Shown here piece after piece: positions 18,819-27,352 of a stretch of DNA of 64,000 nucleotides. The first letter of the stretch is position 1. Every line of letters begins with the position of its first letter. Both the position numbers and the translations under genes were made by a program. This DNA comes from Candidatus Contendibacter sp. (GTDB lineage Bacteria; Pseudomonadota; Gammaproteobacteria; Competibacterales; Competibacteraceae): contig JARSSO010000031.1 of NCBI GenBank assembly GCA_029624765.1, positions 1-64,000 on the forward strand, read 5' to 3'. The notes under the pieces were generated by a model, which had not been told where the DNA came from, did not search any database, and worked only from the letters and a program-made list of their open reading frames with translations.

Positions 18819-18842
18819 GCGCCCGTTGTCATCGACGGGCGC
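18819..18842. promoter_or_regulatory. Palindrome at the transcription start
   Basis: GCGCCCGT and ACGGGCGC form a perfect 8-base inverted repeat with an 8-base spacer directly after the -10 hexamer. It could be an operator bound by a dimeric repressor or, if transcription starts within it, part of a 5' structure. Only the symmetry is directly seen. Confidence 0.4.
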
Positions 18843-19072
18843 TTCATCGCCGCCGATGGTTCCCGCAAGGGACGGGATTTTCTGGATTCGAAGCCGCTTC
18901 ATAATAATAAAGCCGAACATAAGCGATCCGGCCAAAAACTATCAAAGGAGGGTTGCGTGACGGAAAAGTGGTAAAAACCGCGTCACGCCGCTTGATTCCA
19001 AAGTTCTGGATTGGAGCAAACATTCCAATCCCTCTCGATAAGCGACCGATCCCAAAAGGATCGGTTTTTTTT
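18825..19072 (+). ncRNA. Candidate structured small RNA, about 248 nt
   Basis: This region lies between two convergent genes and has its own promoter and terminator but no convincing protein gene. Two internal hairpins are perfect. One is GCGTGACG/CGTCACGC (18955-18962 with 18981-18988), whose loop holds a small GGT-AAAA-ACC stem. The other is GGATTGGA/TCCAATCC (19008-19015 with 19024-19031). The transcript ends in CCGATCC/GGATCGG followed by eight T. Eight GGA triplets occur, some in stems. An AAGGAGG sequence at 18945-18951 precedes a five-codon GTG frame, so a leader-peptide role cannot be excluded. I do not recognise it as 6S, SRP, tmRNA or RNase P RNA. Confidence 0.5.
19046..19072 (+). 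terminator. Strong Rho-independent terminator
   Basis: CCGATCC and GGATCGG pair around CAAAA and are followed by eight T residues. It ends the candidate small RNA and lies 46 bases before the end of the convergent acyl carrier protein gene. Confidence 0.85.
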
Positions 19073-19117
19073 AGGGGCGTTCAAGACGGGACTTGCCAGG
19101 GGACGGGGCGATGTCTG

Positions 19118-19381
19118 TCAGGCTGTCGCCGCCAATCGCTCGCTCAGGTAGCGCTCGCAGCCTTTCAGCGTGGACAGCTTCGGATAGTCGAAATCGAAGA
19201 TGGTCACGTTCATCTCTTTTTCCAGGCTCATCATCAGGCGCAGAAAATCAATCGAATCGAATTCGATCTGGTCGTGAAAGCTGATGTCGGGGTTGATGGT
19301 CTGGACGTTGGCGTTCGGCGCGATATCACCGAGGACGCGCAAGATCGTCTCGCGAATTTGCGTTTGGCTCGTGGCGTTCAT
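19118..19381 (-). CDS. Acyl carrier protein, free-standing
   Basis: The 87-residue protein begins MNATSQTQIRETILRVLGDI and carries the phosphopantetheine attachment motif FDSIDFLRLM, with Ser43 as the modified residue. It would shuttle acyl chains as thioesters in fatty-acid, polyketide or modification pathways. It is not AcpP of the fab cluster: the DSI motif replaces DSL, and no fab gene is adjacent. ATG at 19381 has AAGGAAAA upstream; a longer in-frame reading to 19639 is low-complexity and lacks ACP character. Its AT-rich upstream region suggests an independent promoter. The pathway it serves is unknown. Confidence 0.88.
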   Translation of the reverse strand: MNATSQTQIRETILRVLGDIAPNANVQTINPDISFHDQIEFDSIDFLRLMMSLEKEMNVTIFDFDYPKLSTLKGCERYLSERLAATA

Positions 19382-19860
19382 GAGGTTTTCCTTGGCACTG
19401 AATTGTCTAGGCTCAAATCCTGTCGTTGCGTCGGGGTCGGCATGTTGCGCCGCAACATCAGTTTGCCGCAGCACCCCGCGAAAATCAAGCGATTTTCGTG
19501 CCGACATGGCGGAAGTTTCGGTCTTCACCTTACCGAGAAGAGTTAGAATAAACCAACTAACTTTTTTTCTGGTTTTGAATCTGATTTTCATCAAGAAATC
19601 AAGATCGTCCAGAAGATTGGGATTGATGAAGTGATCCATGGAGAGGATGCGCGCGCTGATGCCGAGGGTAGGGCTGTTGGCCAGGATCGGTCAGCGATTC
19701 ATGGACATGCGCGCGCGGACGCAGACGGCTGAAGCAGGGGGTTGGTTGTAAGCCCTCGATTTGTTCCAGGCGGAAACCGCGAACATGAAGTCGATGAACG
19801 ATTCGGCCATCGCGAACAGCAGCTTAACGAATGGTGGCCGGTGTCCTGATAAACTCGGGA
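19382..19860. other. Gene-poor intergenic region
   Basis: This 479-base stretch separates the acyl carrier protein gene from the end of the flavoreductase gene, both on the - strand. Bases 19535-19610 are strongly AT-rich and probably hold the ACP promoter. They include AGTTAG/CTAACT arms (19541-19546, 19557-19562) followed by a T-run on the + strand. Bases 19640-19860 contain only short frames without family resemblance, so I call no gene there; a decayed gene cannot be excluded. Confidence 0.55.
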
Positions 19861-20859
19861 CTAATCGCGGGGTTTGAGACGCCGATCACTGACCTCGAAC
19901 GGGTCGGCATAGATGTCGGCCAGGCGCGCCCCCTGCAGATAGGCTTTGCGCTTTGCGCTCGCCACCATCGGCGGGCTGCCGCATAGAAAGACGCGCCAGC
20001 CAGCGAGGTTGGGAAAATCGGAGAAAGCCGTGTCATCGGCTCGACCTGCCCGTATCCCCTCTTCCCCCCGCTCCCCGGAAACGCAGGGCATGTAATGGAA
20101 GTTGGAAAACTCCTTGGCGAGGTCCCGTAGCGTGTCCATCAGATACAGACCGTCGCGGCTGTGACTGCCATGATAGAGATGGATCTCGCCCCCGTGGCCA
20201 CTGTACAAGGCGTCCCGGGCGATTCCAACGAGCGGAGCAAGACCCGTCCCCGTGCCGATGAGGAGAAGACTCTGAACTTCTCGTCCGGGGAGGTAATAAC
20301 AATTTCCGTTCGGTCCTTCCAGGTCGATGGCGTCACCCGGTTTCAGCTCCGAGTAGATCCAGTTGCTCATCAGTCCGTTTTTCATGCGCTTGACATGCAA
20401 CTCCAGGTGCTTGTCGCGGTGCGGCACACTGGCCAGCGAATAACTGCGGGCCAAGCCGTCGTCGCGATGCAGGTTGACGAACTGACCGGCGTGATAATAG
20501 AGCGGCGTAGCGGATTTAAGGACCAGACGGCAGATGTGAGGGGTGAGAAAATGCTTCTCCAGAACGACGGCCCGACCGTAAAGATCGGCCTCCCTGGGCA
20601 GCAGAACCACCATGTCCTCTTCGGGCACGCACTGGCAGGCCAGGAAATAGCCTTGCTCGCACAAGGTGTCCTTGATCTCTTTTCGAGCCGCCGCCGGGGC
20701 CTTTCCTTGGAGGCTGCGCAACATGCAGGTCTGGCAGATGCCATGCTGGCAGGAAAACGGAACCTCGACGCCCTGACGCCGTAATGCGTGCAGCACCGTC
20801 TCGGATCTTTCGCAGGGGTAGACGATACCTTCGAAACAGATCTTGAACACCGCGCGCAC
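19861..20859 (-). CDS. 2Fe-2S ferredoxin / FAD / NAD(P)H oxidoreductase
   Basis: This 332-residue reductase has an N-terminal plant-type ferredoxin domain with Cys37, Cys42, Cys45 and Cys75 in the C-x4-C-x2-C-x29-C pattern. An FAD domain follows with RSYSLA. The C-terminal NAD(P)H domain has IGTGTGLAPL and CGSPPMV. This is the architecture of electron-transfer components of ring-hydroxylating oxygenases and methane/phenol monooxygenases. No oxygenase is adjacent; instead a truncated haemoglobin gene lies 9 bases upstream on the same strand. I infer the flavoprotein may reduce that haemoglobin. The start at 20859 agrees with the ferredoxin-domain N-terminus. Confidence 0.88.
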   Translation of the reverse strand: MRAVFKICFEGIVYPCERSETVLHALRRQGVEVPFSCQHGICQTCMLRSLQGKAPAAARKEIKDTLCEQGYFLACQCVPEEDMVVLLPREADLYGRAVVLEKHFLTPHICRLVLKSATPLYYHAGQFVNLHRDDGLARSYSLASVPHRDKHLELHVKRMKNGLMSNWIYSELKPGDAIDLEGPNGNCYYLPGREVQSLLLIGTGTGLAPLVGIARDALYSGHGGEIHLYHGSHSRDGLYLMDTLRDLAKEFSNFHYMPCVSGERGEEGIRAGRADDTAFSDFPNLAGWRVFLCGSPPMVASAKRKAYLQGARLADIYADPFEVSDRRLKPRD

Positions 20860-20868
20860 CTCGCTTGC

Positions 20869-21234
20869 CTAACGGCTCAACACATCGTCGCGGGTACTCC
20901 CGGCCAGCGCCATCACTTCGTTAATTTGGTCGGCCGTTACTCCCAATTCCTCCAAGGTTGCCCGCAAGTGGCGGGCCACGGCATCGAAATGGGCATCGTT
21001 CAGCCCTTTGGCGACCAGCGGCGCATGGGCGGCGCGCAGATCCTTGCCGGTATAGTGATTCGGGCCGCCGAAGACCATGGTCAAGAACGCCTTTTGTTTG
21101 GCGCGCTGGCGTTCCATGTCCGTGGTTTCAAAAAAGTGATTAATGCTGTCATCACTCAACACCTTGCGGTAGAACAGATCCACGGCGGCGTCGATGGCGG
21201 CTTCGCCGCCTAATTTGTCGAACAAGCTGGTCAT
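20869..21234 (-). CDS. glbN: Group I truncated haemoglobin (GlbN/trHbN type)
   Basis: The 121-residue protein closely follows Synechocystis GlbN in layout: MTSLFDKLGGEAAIDAAV, PheB9-TyrB10 (Phe21, Tyr22), RQRAKQKAFL and the proximal His70 in AAHAPLV. The GlbN distal histidine position (46) is lysine here. Such proteins bind O2 and NO and, with a reductase, can turn NO plus O2 into nitrate. ATG at 21234 is preceded by GGGAGAAG; a TTG two codons earlier is less likely. The neighbouring flavoreductase, 9 bases downstream, makes the pair resemble a flavohaemoglobin split over two genes. Confidence 0.93.
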   Translation of the reverse strand: MTSLFDKLGGEAAIDAAVDLFYRKVLSDDSINHFFETTDMERQRAKQKAFLTMVFGGPNHYTGKDLRAAHAPLVAKGLNDAHFDAVARHLRATLEELGVTADQINEVMALAGSTRDDVLSR

Positions 21235-21368
21235 CGGCAACTTCTCCCGTGCGCATCGTCGTTATTTCTATATTAATCCAATTAAAACACAACATGGATT
21301 TTTGATCGGTGCTCCTCCGCTTCCGCGATCAATCCAGGGCCAACCTATCCTTAATCCACCTTCAAGGT

Positions 21369-23111
21369 TCACGCTTCATCGGTTTCCAGCGCCGACAGGT
21401 CGCCCAGCGGGAGTCCCAGCTCCCGGGCCCGCAGCAGGCGGCGCATGATCTTGCCGCTGCGGGTCTTGGGCAAATTCGCCACGAACTCCAACTCGCGCGG
21501 CGCCACCGCCGGTCCCAGCCGCGTGCGGGCGAAGCCGATCAGTTCCTTGCGCAGCGCGTCACTGGGCGCATGGCCGGGTTTGAGCGTCACGAACGCCTTG
21601 ATGATCTGACCGGCGAACGCATCGGGCTTGCCGATCATGCCGGCTTCGGCCACCGCCGGGTGCTCCAGCAACACGCTTTCGACCTCGAACGGTCCGATCA
21701 GATGGCCGGCGGTTTTGATGACGTCGTCGGCCCGGCCCAGGAACCAGTAATAGCCGTCCGCGTCGCGGGTGGCCAGATCGCCGGTCAGGTACCAGCCGGC
21801 GGCGAAGCACTGCCGGTAGCGTTCCGCATCGTCCAGATAGCCGCGAAACAGCGAGGGCCAGCCGACCCGCAGCGCGAGTTCGCCTTCCTCGCCCGGACCA
21901 AGAAGGTCCACGCCGTCCGCCGTCCGCCGTCGAACGATGGCGGCCTCGATGCCCGGCAGAGGCAGTCCCATCGAACCGGGCCGGATCACCCGGTCGCGGG
22001 TATTGGCGATCATGATGGCGCCGGTTTCGGTCTGCCACCAGGTGTCGTGGAAGGGCTGACCCAGGGTTTCCCGGCCCCAGACCACGCCTTCGGGATGCAA
22101 CGGTTCGCCGACGCTGGCGGCGAAGCGCAGCGCGCTCAGGTCATGGCTTCGAACCAGGTCGGTCCCGGCTTTCATCAACATCCGAATGGCGGTTGGGGCG
22201 GTGTACCAGACGTTGACCCGCTCCCGTTCGAGAATGGCGTACCAGCGGTTGGCGTCGAATTCGGCCTCGTCCACCACCAGGGTCGCGCCGTTGGCCAGCG
22301 GGGCGACGATGCCGTAGGACACGCCGGTGACCCAGCCTGGATCGGCGGTGCACCAGTAAACGTCGCCGGGGCGCAGTTCGAACACCCGCCGGCCGGTCAG
22401 GCGGTGGGCGACCACCGCGTCGTGAACGTGGATCGCACCCTTGGGCGAGCCGGTGGTGCCGCTGGTGAAATGCAGCAGCGCCCAGTCCTCCGGGTCGGTA
22501 AAGGGAATGACGAACCGGTCGGATTCGGCGTCCAGCAGGGCGTGGAACGAGCGGACGCCCGGTTCCGCGCCGCGGCCGTCGGTCAGCAGCACGTGTTCCA
22601 GATCCGGCAGGTCGCCACGTTGCGCCCGCACCTTGCGCTCGTGCAGGAGGGCGGTGGTGACCAGCACCCGCGCCCGGCTCTTGACCAGCCGCACCCGCAC
22701 CGGTTCCGGGCCGAAGGCGGAGAACAGCGGGCAGAATACCGCGCCGGCCTTCAGCGTTCCCAGCGCGGCGATGTACAGTTCGGGAATCCGCCCTACCAAT
22801 GCGCAAACGCGATCGCCGCGCTGGATGCCCAGCCGGTTCAGTCCGTTGGCGAAGCGGTTGCTGAGCCGGGCCAGCTCGGCGTAGCTGAACTCGCGCCGCT
22901 CGCCGTTTTTACCCAGCCAACGCAGGGCGACCGCTTCGCCTCGACCGGCCCGGACCTGCCGGTCCACCGCTTCGTGGGCGATGTTCAAACCGCCGCCGGG
23001 CAAGCCCTCCAGTTCAGCGCGAGCCGCTTCCCAGGAAAAAGGGAGGGCATCGGCCGGATTCGGCGCCGGTTCGTCTGGTTTCGGGGTGTTGGATATCGTG
23101 GTCCAGTTCAT
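21369..23111 (-). CDS. acsA: Acetyl-CoA synthetase, AcsA type (AMP-forming)
   Basis: The 580-residue enzyme activates acetate (or a related short acid) to acetyl-AMP and then acetyl-CoA. The ATP-binding P-loop [18 protein letters not shown] lies near residue 220. Further motifs are [33 protein letters not shown] and the C-terminal [11 protein letters not shown], whose Lys554 is the lysine acetylated in Acs proteins. The length is nearer the shorter AcsA group than the 650-residue Acs. ATG at 23111 was chosen because the frame upstream to 23711 overlaps the divergent acetyltransferase gene. That gene is the expected regulator of Lys554. Confidence 0.92.
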   Translation of the reverse strand: MNWTTISNTPKPDEPAPNPADALPFSWEAARAELEGLPGGGLNIAHEAVDRQVRAGRGEAVALRWLGKNGERREFSYAELARLSNRFANGLNRLGIQRGDRVCALVGRIPELYIAALGTLKAGAVFCPLFSAFGPEPVRVRLVKSRARVLVTTALLHERKVRAQRGDLPDLEHVLLTDGRGAEPGVRSFHALLDAESDRFVIPFTDPEDWALLHFTSGTTGSPKGAIHVHDAVVAHRLTGRRVFELRPGDVYWCTADPGWVTGVSYGIVAPLANGATLVVDEAEFDANRWYAILERERVNVWYTAPTAIRMLMKAGTDLVRSHDLSALRFAASVGEPLHPEGVVWGRETLGQPFHDTWWQTETGAIMIANTRDRVIRPGSMGLPLPGIEAAIVRRRTADGVDLLGPGEEGELALRVGWPSLFRGYLDDAERYRQCFAAGWYLTGDLATRDADGYYWFLGRADDVIKTAGHLIGPFEVESVLLEHPAVAEAGMIGKPDAFAGQIIKAFVTLKPGHAPSDALRKELIGFARTRLGPAVAPRELEFVANLPKTRSGKIMRRLLRARELGLPLGDLSALETDEA

Positions 23112-23285
23112 GCCGGTCCTCGCGTTCGGATCGTCGTCGGGGAGTCCTATTGTTGGGGAAAAACCGGATAATCGCCAAGCCCATCGCCGCCGGCCGAGCC
23201 ACCGTGACCGAATCGCGCTACCATGGGACCGTTTCGATTCGATCCGCCGGCCGGTCCCGACGGTTTTCCTTGCTTGGGAAGCATC

Positions 23286-25979
23286 ATGACCATTCGCAAT
23301 CTTGAGTATCTGTTCAAGCCCCGCTCCATCGCCGTGATCGGTCGCGGCAAGGTCGCCGGCGGTACCGACGCCACCGTGGAGTTCAATCTGATCGAGGGCG
23401 GCTTCAAGGGGCCGGTGATGCCGGTAAACCCGGATCAACAGTCCGTGTCCGGCGTGCTGGCTTACCGGGACATCGCCAGCCTGCCGGTGACGCCGGACCT
23501 GGCGATTCTGACCACGCCGCTGGAAGAAGCTCCAACCCTGATCGGCGAGCTGGGCGCGCGCGGAACCCGAGCCGCGCTGTTGCTTGGCCGGGACGTGTTG
23601 CAAGATCATAGCGGCGTCAAGCCGGCGTTGCTCAGCCCGGAGATGCTGGCCAAATATCCCGACGGCGGGGAGTTCCTGAAGCGGAGGATCCTGGAAGCCG
23701 CCAGACCCCATTTGCTACGCGTCATGGGGCCGGACCACCTCGGTTACGCGGTACCGTCGACGCACGTCAACGCCAGTCTGAACCCGACCCGGCCGCTGTC
23801 GGGCCACATCGCGTTGTTGTGTCAATCCGCCGCGATCATGCGCAGCGTCATCGACTGGGCCACTGGCCGCAATATCGGTTTCTCGCACGCCATCTCGGTG
23901 GGGGTGCGCTGGGACGTGGATTTCGGCGACCTGCTGGATTATCTGCTACGGGAGAGCCAGGCCCGGGCTATCCTGATGTACATGGAGAACACCCGCAACC
24001 GCCGCAAGTTCGTCTCCGCCGCCCGCGCCGCCGCCCGGGTCAAGCCGGTGATCGTCCTCAAGCCGCGCGACTTCCGGGCCGGATCGGTCGAGGACGCGGT
24101 ATACGACGCGGTGTTCCAGCGCGCCGGCATCCTGCGGGTGAACGACATCGAACAATTGTTCGGCGCCGCCGAGACCCTCGCCACCACCAAGCCGGTCCAC
24201 AGCGATCGACTGACGATCATCAGCAACAGCTACAGCCTGGCGTTGTTGACCAGCGACACCCTCCTGCGGCGCGGCGGCCATCTGGCCGAAATCAGCGCGG
24301 CGACCCGCGAGGAACTGGCGCGCGCCTGCCGGCCCGGCTATCCCATCGAAAATCCGGTGGATCTGGGCGACATGGCCGGCCCCGAGGAGTACGGCAAGGC
24401 GCTGGACCTGCTGCTTCAGGAGCCGGGCGCCGATGGGGTGCTGGTGGTCCACGCCCCCGCCTCGGTCGACCGGTCGCTGGACTGCGCCCAGGCGGTGGTT
24501 GCGCGCGCCAGGAGTCGACGGATGGTGATGACCTGCTGGGTGGGCGAGTCGTCGGTGGAGGCGGCGCGCAATCGGTTCAAGGAGGCGCATATCCCGACCT
24601 ATCGGGCGCCCGGCGAGGCGGTGGAGGCGTTCATGTGTCTAGCCCAGCACCGGCGCACCCAGGAATTGCTGATGGAAACGCCCCCCTCGATCCCGGAGCA
24701 ATTTACCCCCGATATCGAGACCGCGCGCCGCATCATCCAGATTGCCCTGACCGCCGGCCGCCGCCGATTGAACGCCTACGAAACCGGCCAGGTGCTGAGC
24801 GCCTACCAGATTTCGACGGTGCCGCTCCATTTCGCCGCGACGCCGGAGGCGGCGTCCGAGATCGCCCTGGAATTGCGCGAGCCGGTGGCGCTCAAGATTC
24901 TCTCGCCCGACATCGTCAACAAGTCCGAAGTCGGCGGCGTGGCCTTCGGCCTGAAGAATCCGCTGGAGGTGCTGATAGCCGCCAACGGCATGCTGGAGCG
25001 GGTGCGCGAGCTTGCCTCCGAGGCGGTGATCGACGGCTTCGCGGTACAGCCGATGCAGTCCCGGCACGGCGCTTACGAGTTGATGATCGGGGTGCGCACC
25101 GGCCAGCGGTTCGGGCCGATGATCTTTTTCGGCCAGGGCGGCACCGAGGCCGAGGTGATCGACGACATCGCCCATGCCCTGCCGCCGCTGAACATGCAAC
25201 TGGCGCGCGATTTGATCTCGCGCACCCGGTTGTACCGCCAGCTCAGCACCAATCGTGGCCGGCCGGTGGATTTGGACGACATTGCCCTGACCCTGATCAA
25301 GGTGTCGCAGATGGTGGTCGACCTGGCCGAGGTCGTCGAGATGGACATCAATCCCATCTGGGTCTATTCCAACAAACTGTTGGCGTTGGACGCCAACGTC
25401 CTGATCGAGCCCAGCACGATGTCGGCGGTGCGGCGACTGGCGATTTCCCCCTATCCGAAGGAAATGGAACGGCGTTACGAATTGCCGGATGGCCGCGCCT
25501 TCCTGATCCGGCCGATCCTGCCCGAGGACGAGCCGGAACTGCGCCAATTGGTCAAGCGCTTGCCTTCGGAGGACGTGCGGATGCGATTTTTCCAGCCATT
25601 GCGCGAATTGCCGCACGAAATGGCGGCGCGGCTGACCCAGCTTGATTACGAGCGGGAAATGGCGTTCATCGTCACCGAGCTTGACTGTCTGCCCGGCAAG
25701 GGGGCGATTTGGGGGGTAGTGCGTTGCAATGCCGACCCCGACCTGGAAAAAGCCGAATACTCGATCCTGGTGGATCGGCGCATGACCGGTCTTGGTCTGG
25801 GGCCGATGCTGATGCGCTATATCATCGACTACGCCCGAAGTCGTGGCGTCAAGGAGCTGTACGGCGAGGTGTTGCGCGAGAACGAGTCGATGCTGCGGCT
25901 CAACCGCGCCCTCAATTTCAAGATTCACGCCACCCAGGACGACCCTGGCGTGTTGCACGTGAGTCTGCCGCTGAGTTGA
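23286..25979 (+). CDS. pat: Pat/YfiQ-type protein lysine acetyltransferase (NDP-forming acyl-CoA synthetase-GNAT fusion)
   Basis: The 897-residue protein has the Pat architecture. It starts with a CoA-binding Rossmann domain (about 5-130, [16 protein letters not shown]), then a ligase-CoA/flavodoxin-like domain. An ATP-grasp subdomain covers about 490-715 ([25 protein letters not shown]). A C-terminal GNAT domain lies at about 735-890 ([19 protein letters not shown]). Salmonella Pat and E. coli YfiQ, of similar size, acetylate Acs on its catalytic lysine and switch it off. Here it is divergent from acsA, 174 bases apart, which supports that role. ATG at 23286 follows GGGAAG. Whether the synthetase part is catalytic cannot be judged here. 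Confidence 0.93.
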   Translation: MTIRNLEYLFKPRSIAVIGRGKVAGGTDATVEFNLIEGGFKGPVMPVNPDQQSVSGVLAYRDIASLPVTPDLAILTTPLEEAPTLIGELGARGTRAALLLGRDVLQDHSGVKPALLSPEMLAKYPDGGEFLKRRILEAARPHLLRVMGPDHLGYAVPSTHVNASLNPTRPLSGHIALLCQSAAIMRSVIDWATGRNIGFSHAISVGVRWDVDFGDLLDYLLRESQARAILMYMENTRNRRKFVSAARAAARVKPVIVLKPRDFRAGSVEDAVYDAVFQRAGILRVNDIEQLFGAAETLATTKPVHSDRLTIISNSYSLALLTSDTLLRRGGHLAEISAATREELARACRPGYPIENPVDLGDMAGPEEYGKALDLLLQEPGADGVLVVHAPASVDRSLDCAQAVVARARSRRMVMTCWVGESSVEAARNRFKEAHIPTYRAPGEAVEAFMCLAQHRRTQELLMETPPSIPEQFTPDIETARRIIQIALTAGRRRLNAYETGQVLSAYQISTVPLHFAATPEAASEIALELREPVALKILSPDIVNKSEVGGVAFGLKNPLEVLIAANGMLERVRELASEAVIDGFAVQPMQSRHGAYELMIGVRTGQRFGPMIFFGQGGTEAEVIDDIAHALPPLNMQLARDLISRTRLYRQLSTNRGRPVDLDDIALTLIKVSQMVVDLAEVVEMDINPIWVYSNKLLALDANVLIEPSTMSAVRRLAISPYPKEMERRYELPDGRAFLIRPILPEDEPELRQLVKRLPSEDVRMRFFQPLRELPHEMAARLTQLDYEREMAFIVTELDCLPGKGAIWGVVRCNADPDLEKAEYSILVDRRMTGLGLGPMLMRYIIDYARSRGVKELYGEVLRENESMLRLNRALNFKIHATQDDPGVLHVSLPLS

Positions 25980-26007
25980 AAGGCTGAACGGCGTGGCCTC
26001 GGGTGGG

Positions 26008-26625
26008 ATGGCTGATCCACGGGTTCTGGTGACCGGCGTCCTGCTGGCGGGCGGTCGCGCCGAGCGCATGGACGGGCGCGACAAGGGGCTGTTGCCGCTG
26101 GCCGGCGAGCCATTGATCGTCCACGGCGTGCGCCGGCTGAAGCCCCAGGTCGCGGAGTTGCTGATCAGTGCCAACCGCCATGGAGAAATTTACCAGCGGT
26201 TCGGCTGCCGGGTGGTTGGCGATAGCGTGAACGAGCGGTTTCGCGGGCCGCTGGCGGGGATGCTGGCGGCGCTGCGCGCGGCGACGACGCCCTGGGTACT
26301 GACCGCCCCCTGCGATTCGCCGCTGTTGCCACCGGACTACGCCGCGCGCATGCTGGCGGCGTTGGCGGAAGGCCAGTCGGCGGCTGGCGTGATGGACGAC
26401 GCAGGGCGTTGGCAGCCGGTGTTCGTTCTGTTGTCGGTGGATTTGCGGGTTGACCTGACCGCCTGGCTGGCGGCGGGGGAAGGCGGCGCGGAGCGCTGGC
26501 TGCGACGGCATCGGCCGGTCCCGGTGAAATTTCCCGACTGGCCGGGGCTGTGGCGCAACGTCAACACTCCCGAGGAACTGGCCCGGCTGGAGGCGGAATG
26601 GCCGGGTCTGGACAGCGCGACATGA
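26008..26625 (+). CDS. mobA: Molybdenum cofactor guanylyltransferase
   Basis: MobA transfers GMP from GTP to molybdopterin to make the MGD cofactor of DMSO-reductase-family enzymes. The product has the nucleotide-binding LAGGRAERMDGRDKGLLPL near its N-terminus and TAPCDSPLLPP with the metal-binding Asp. It ends with WRNVNTPEELARLE. About 205 residues is normal for the family. I prefer ATG at 26008; a GTG at 25993 would add five residues and cannot be excluded. It lies 28 bases after the acetyltransferase gene. No molybdoenzyme is in the window. Confidence 0.92.
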   Translation: MADPRVLVTGVLLAGGRAERMDGRDKGLLPLAGEPLIVHGVRRLKPQVAELLISANRHGEIYQRFGCRVVGDSVNERFRGPLAGMLAALRAATTPWVLTAPCDSPLLPPDYAARMLAALAEGQSAAGVMDDAGRWQPVFVLLSVDLRVDLTAWLAAGEGGAERWLRRHRPVPVKFPDWPGLWRNVNTPEELARLEAEWPGLDSAT

Positions 26626-26640
26626 ACGGAGGAAACCATC

Positions 26641-27336
26641 ATGGCTGACGCCGATGCCCGCGCGGCGGCCCGTCGCCATACCGCGTGTCTGTTGAAGATG
26701 TTGCGCGGTTACGGCCCAAGAGCCGAATCGGAATCGGATCCGGTCGCCAGATTGCCGGTCGCCGCGGCGCGGCCGGCCACGGTTGCCGAGGCGGTGCCCG
26801 CCTATGTTCGGTTGCTGGATGCAGCTTCGCCGCCGCCCTTGCCGGCGGCCCAGGTTCCACCGCCCGACGCGCCGCCTCCGCGCGAAGCGAACCCAATTCC
26901 GACGGTGGGCGAGATTTTGCGCCGTCCACGTGGCAAGCTGGGGCAGCTCATGGCGCAGGCCGACCGGCTGATCCAGCTCAGTCGGATTTTTTACGCCTAT
27001 CTGCCGCCGTATCTGCGCGATCATGCCGTGTTGATCCGGCTCGATCCAGAGAGTTGGGAGGTGCGGGCCGATTCGGCGGCCTGGGCCACCCGGCTGCGCT
27101 ATGTCCTGCCTTCCATTCGTCAGGCGTTGGGTCAGCAGCTTGACATGACGCTACCCAAGCCGCGAATTCGCGTGGCGCCCGTGGCGGTTCCTCCCCAGTC
27201 CCAGCGTCGGCGATTGACGCTAACCCGGCGCAATGCCGCGCTGCTGGAAGCCACCGCCCGCGGGCTGACCGACCCGCGACTGGGCGCGGCCTTGCGTCGG
27301 CTGGCGGCCCATGGCCGGCCAGGAACAAAAACCTGA
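26641..27336 (+). CDS. DUF721/DciA-like protein with proline-rich N-terminal part
   Basis: The 231-residue protein carries, from about residue 95, a region resembling the DciA KH-like domain. LSRIFYAYLPPYLRDHA is followed by VRADSAAWATRLRYVLPSI, where SPAWATRLR-type sequence is the DciA hallmark. DciA loads the replicative helicase DnaB in bacteria that lack DnaC. Here the domain follows a disordered alanine/proline-rich segment (residues 35-85), and a basic tail ends the protein. recC starts 16 bases after its stop, so replication/repair context fits. It may be a diverged paralogue rather than the main loader. Confidence 0.7.
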   Translation: MADADARAAARRHTACLLKMLRGYGPRAESESDPVARLPVAAARPATVAEAVPAYVRLLDAASPPPLPAAQVPPPDAPPPREANPIPTVGEILRRPRGKLGQLMAQADRLIQLSRIFYAYLPPYLRDHAVLIRLDPESWEVRADSAAWATRLRYVLPSIRQALGQQLDMTLPKPRIRVAPVAVPPQSQRRRLTLTRRNAALLEATARGLTDPRLGAALRRLAAHGRPGTKT

Positions 27337-27352
27337 CCCATCGCGGTGCGCC

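Noticed and set aside
18857-18960. 34-codon + strand frame inside the small-RNA candidate
   Set aside because: It lacks a ribosome-binding site, begins inside the transcript without conservation signals and has low-complexity isoleucine/lysine content; the RNA structures are the stronger signal.
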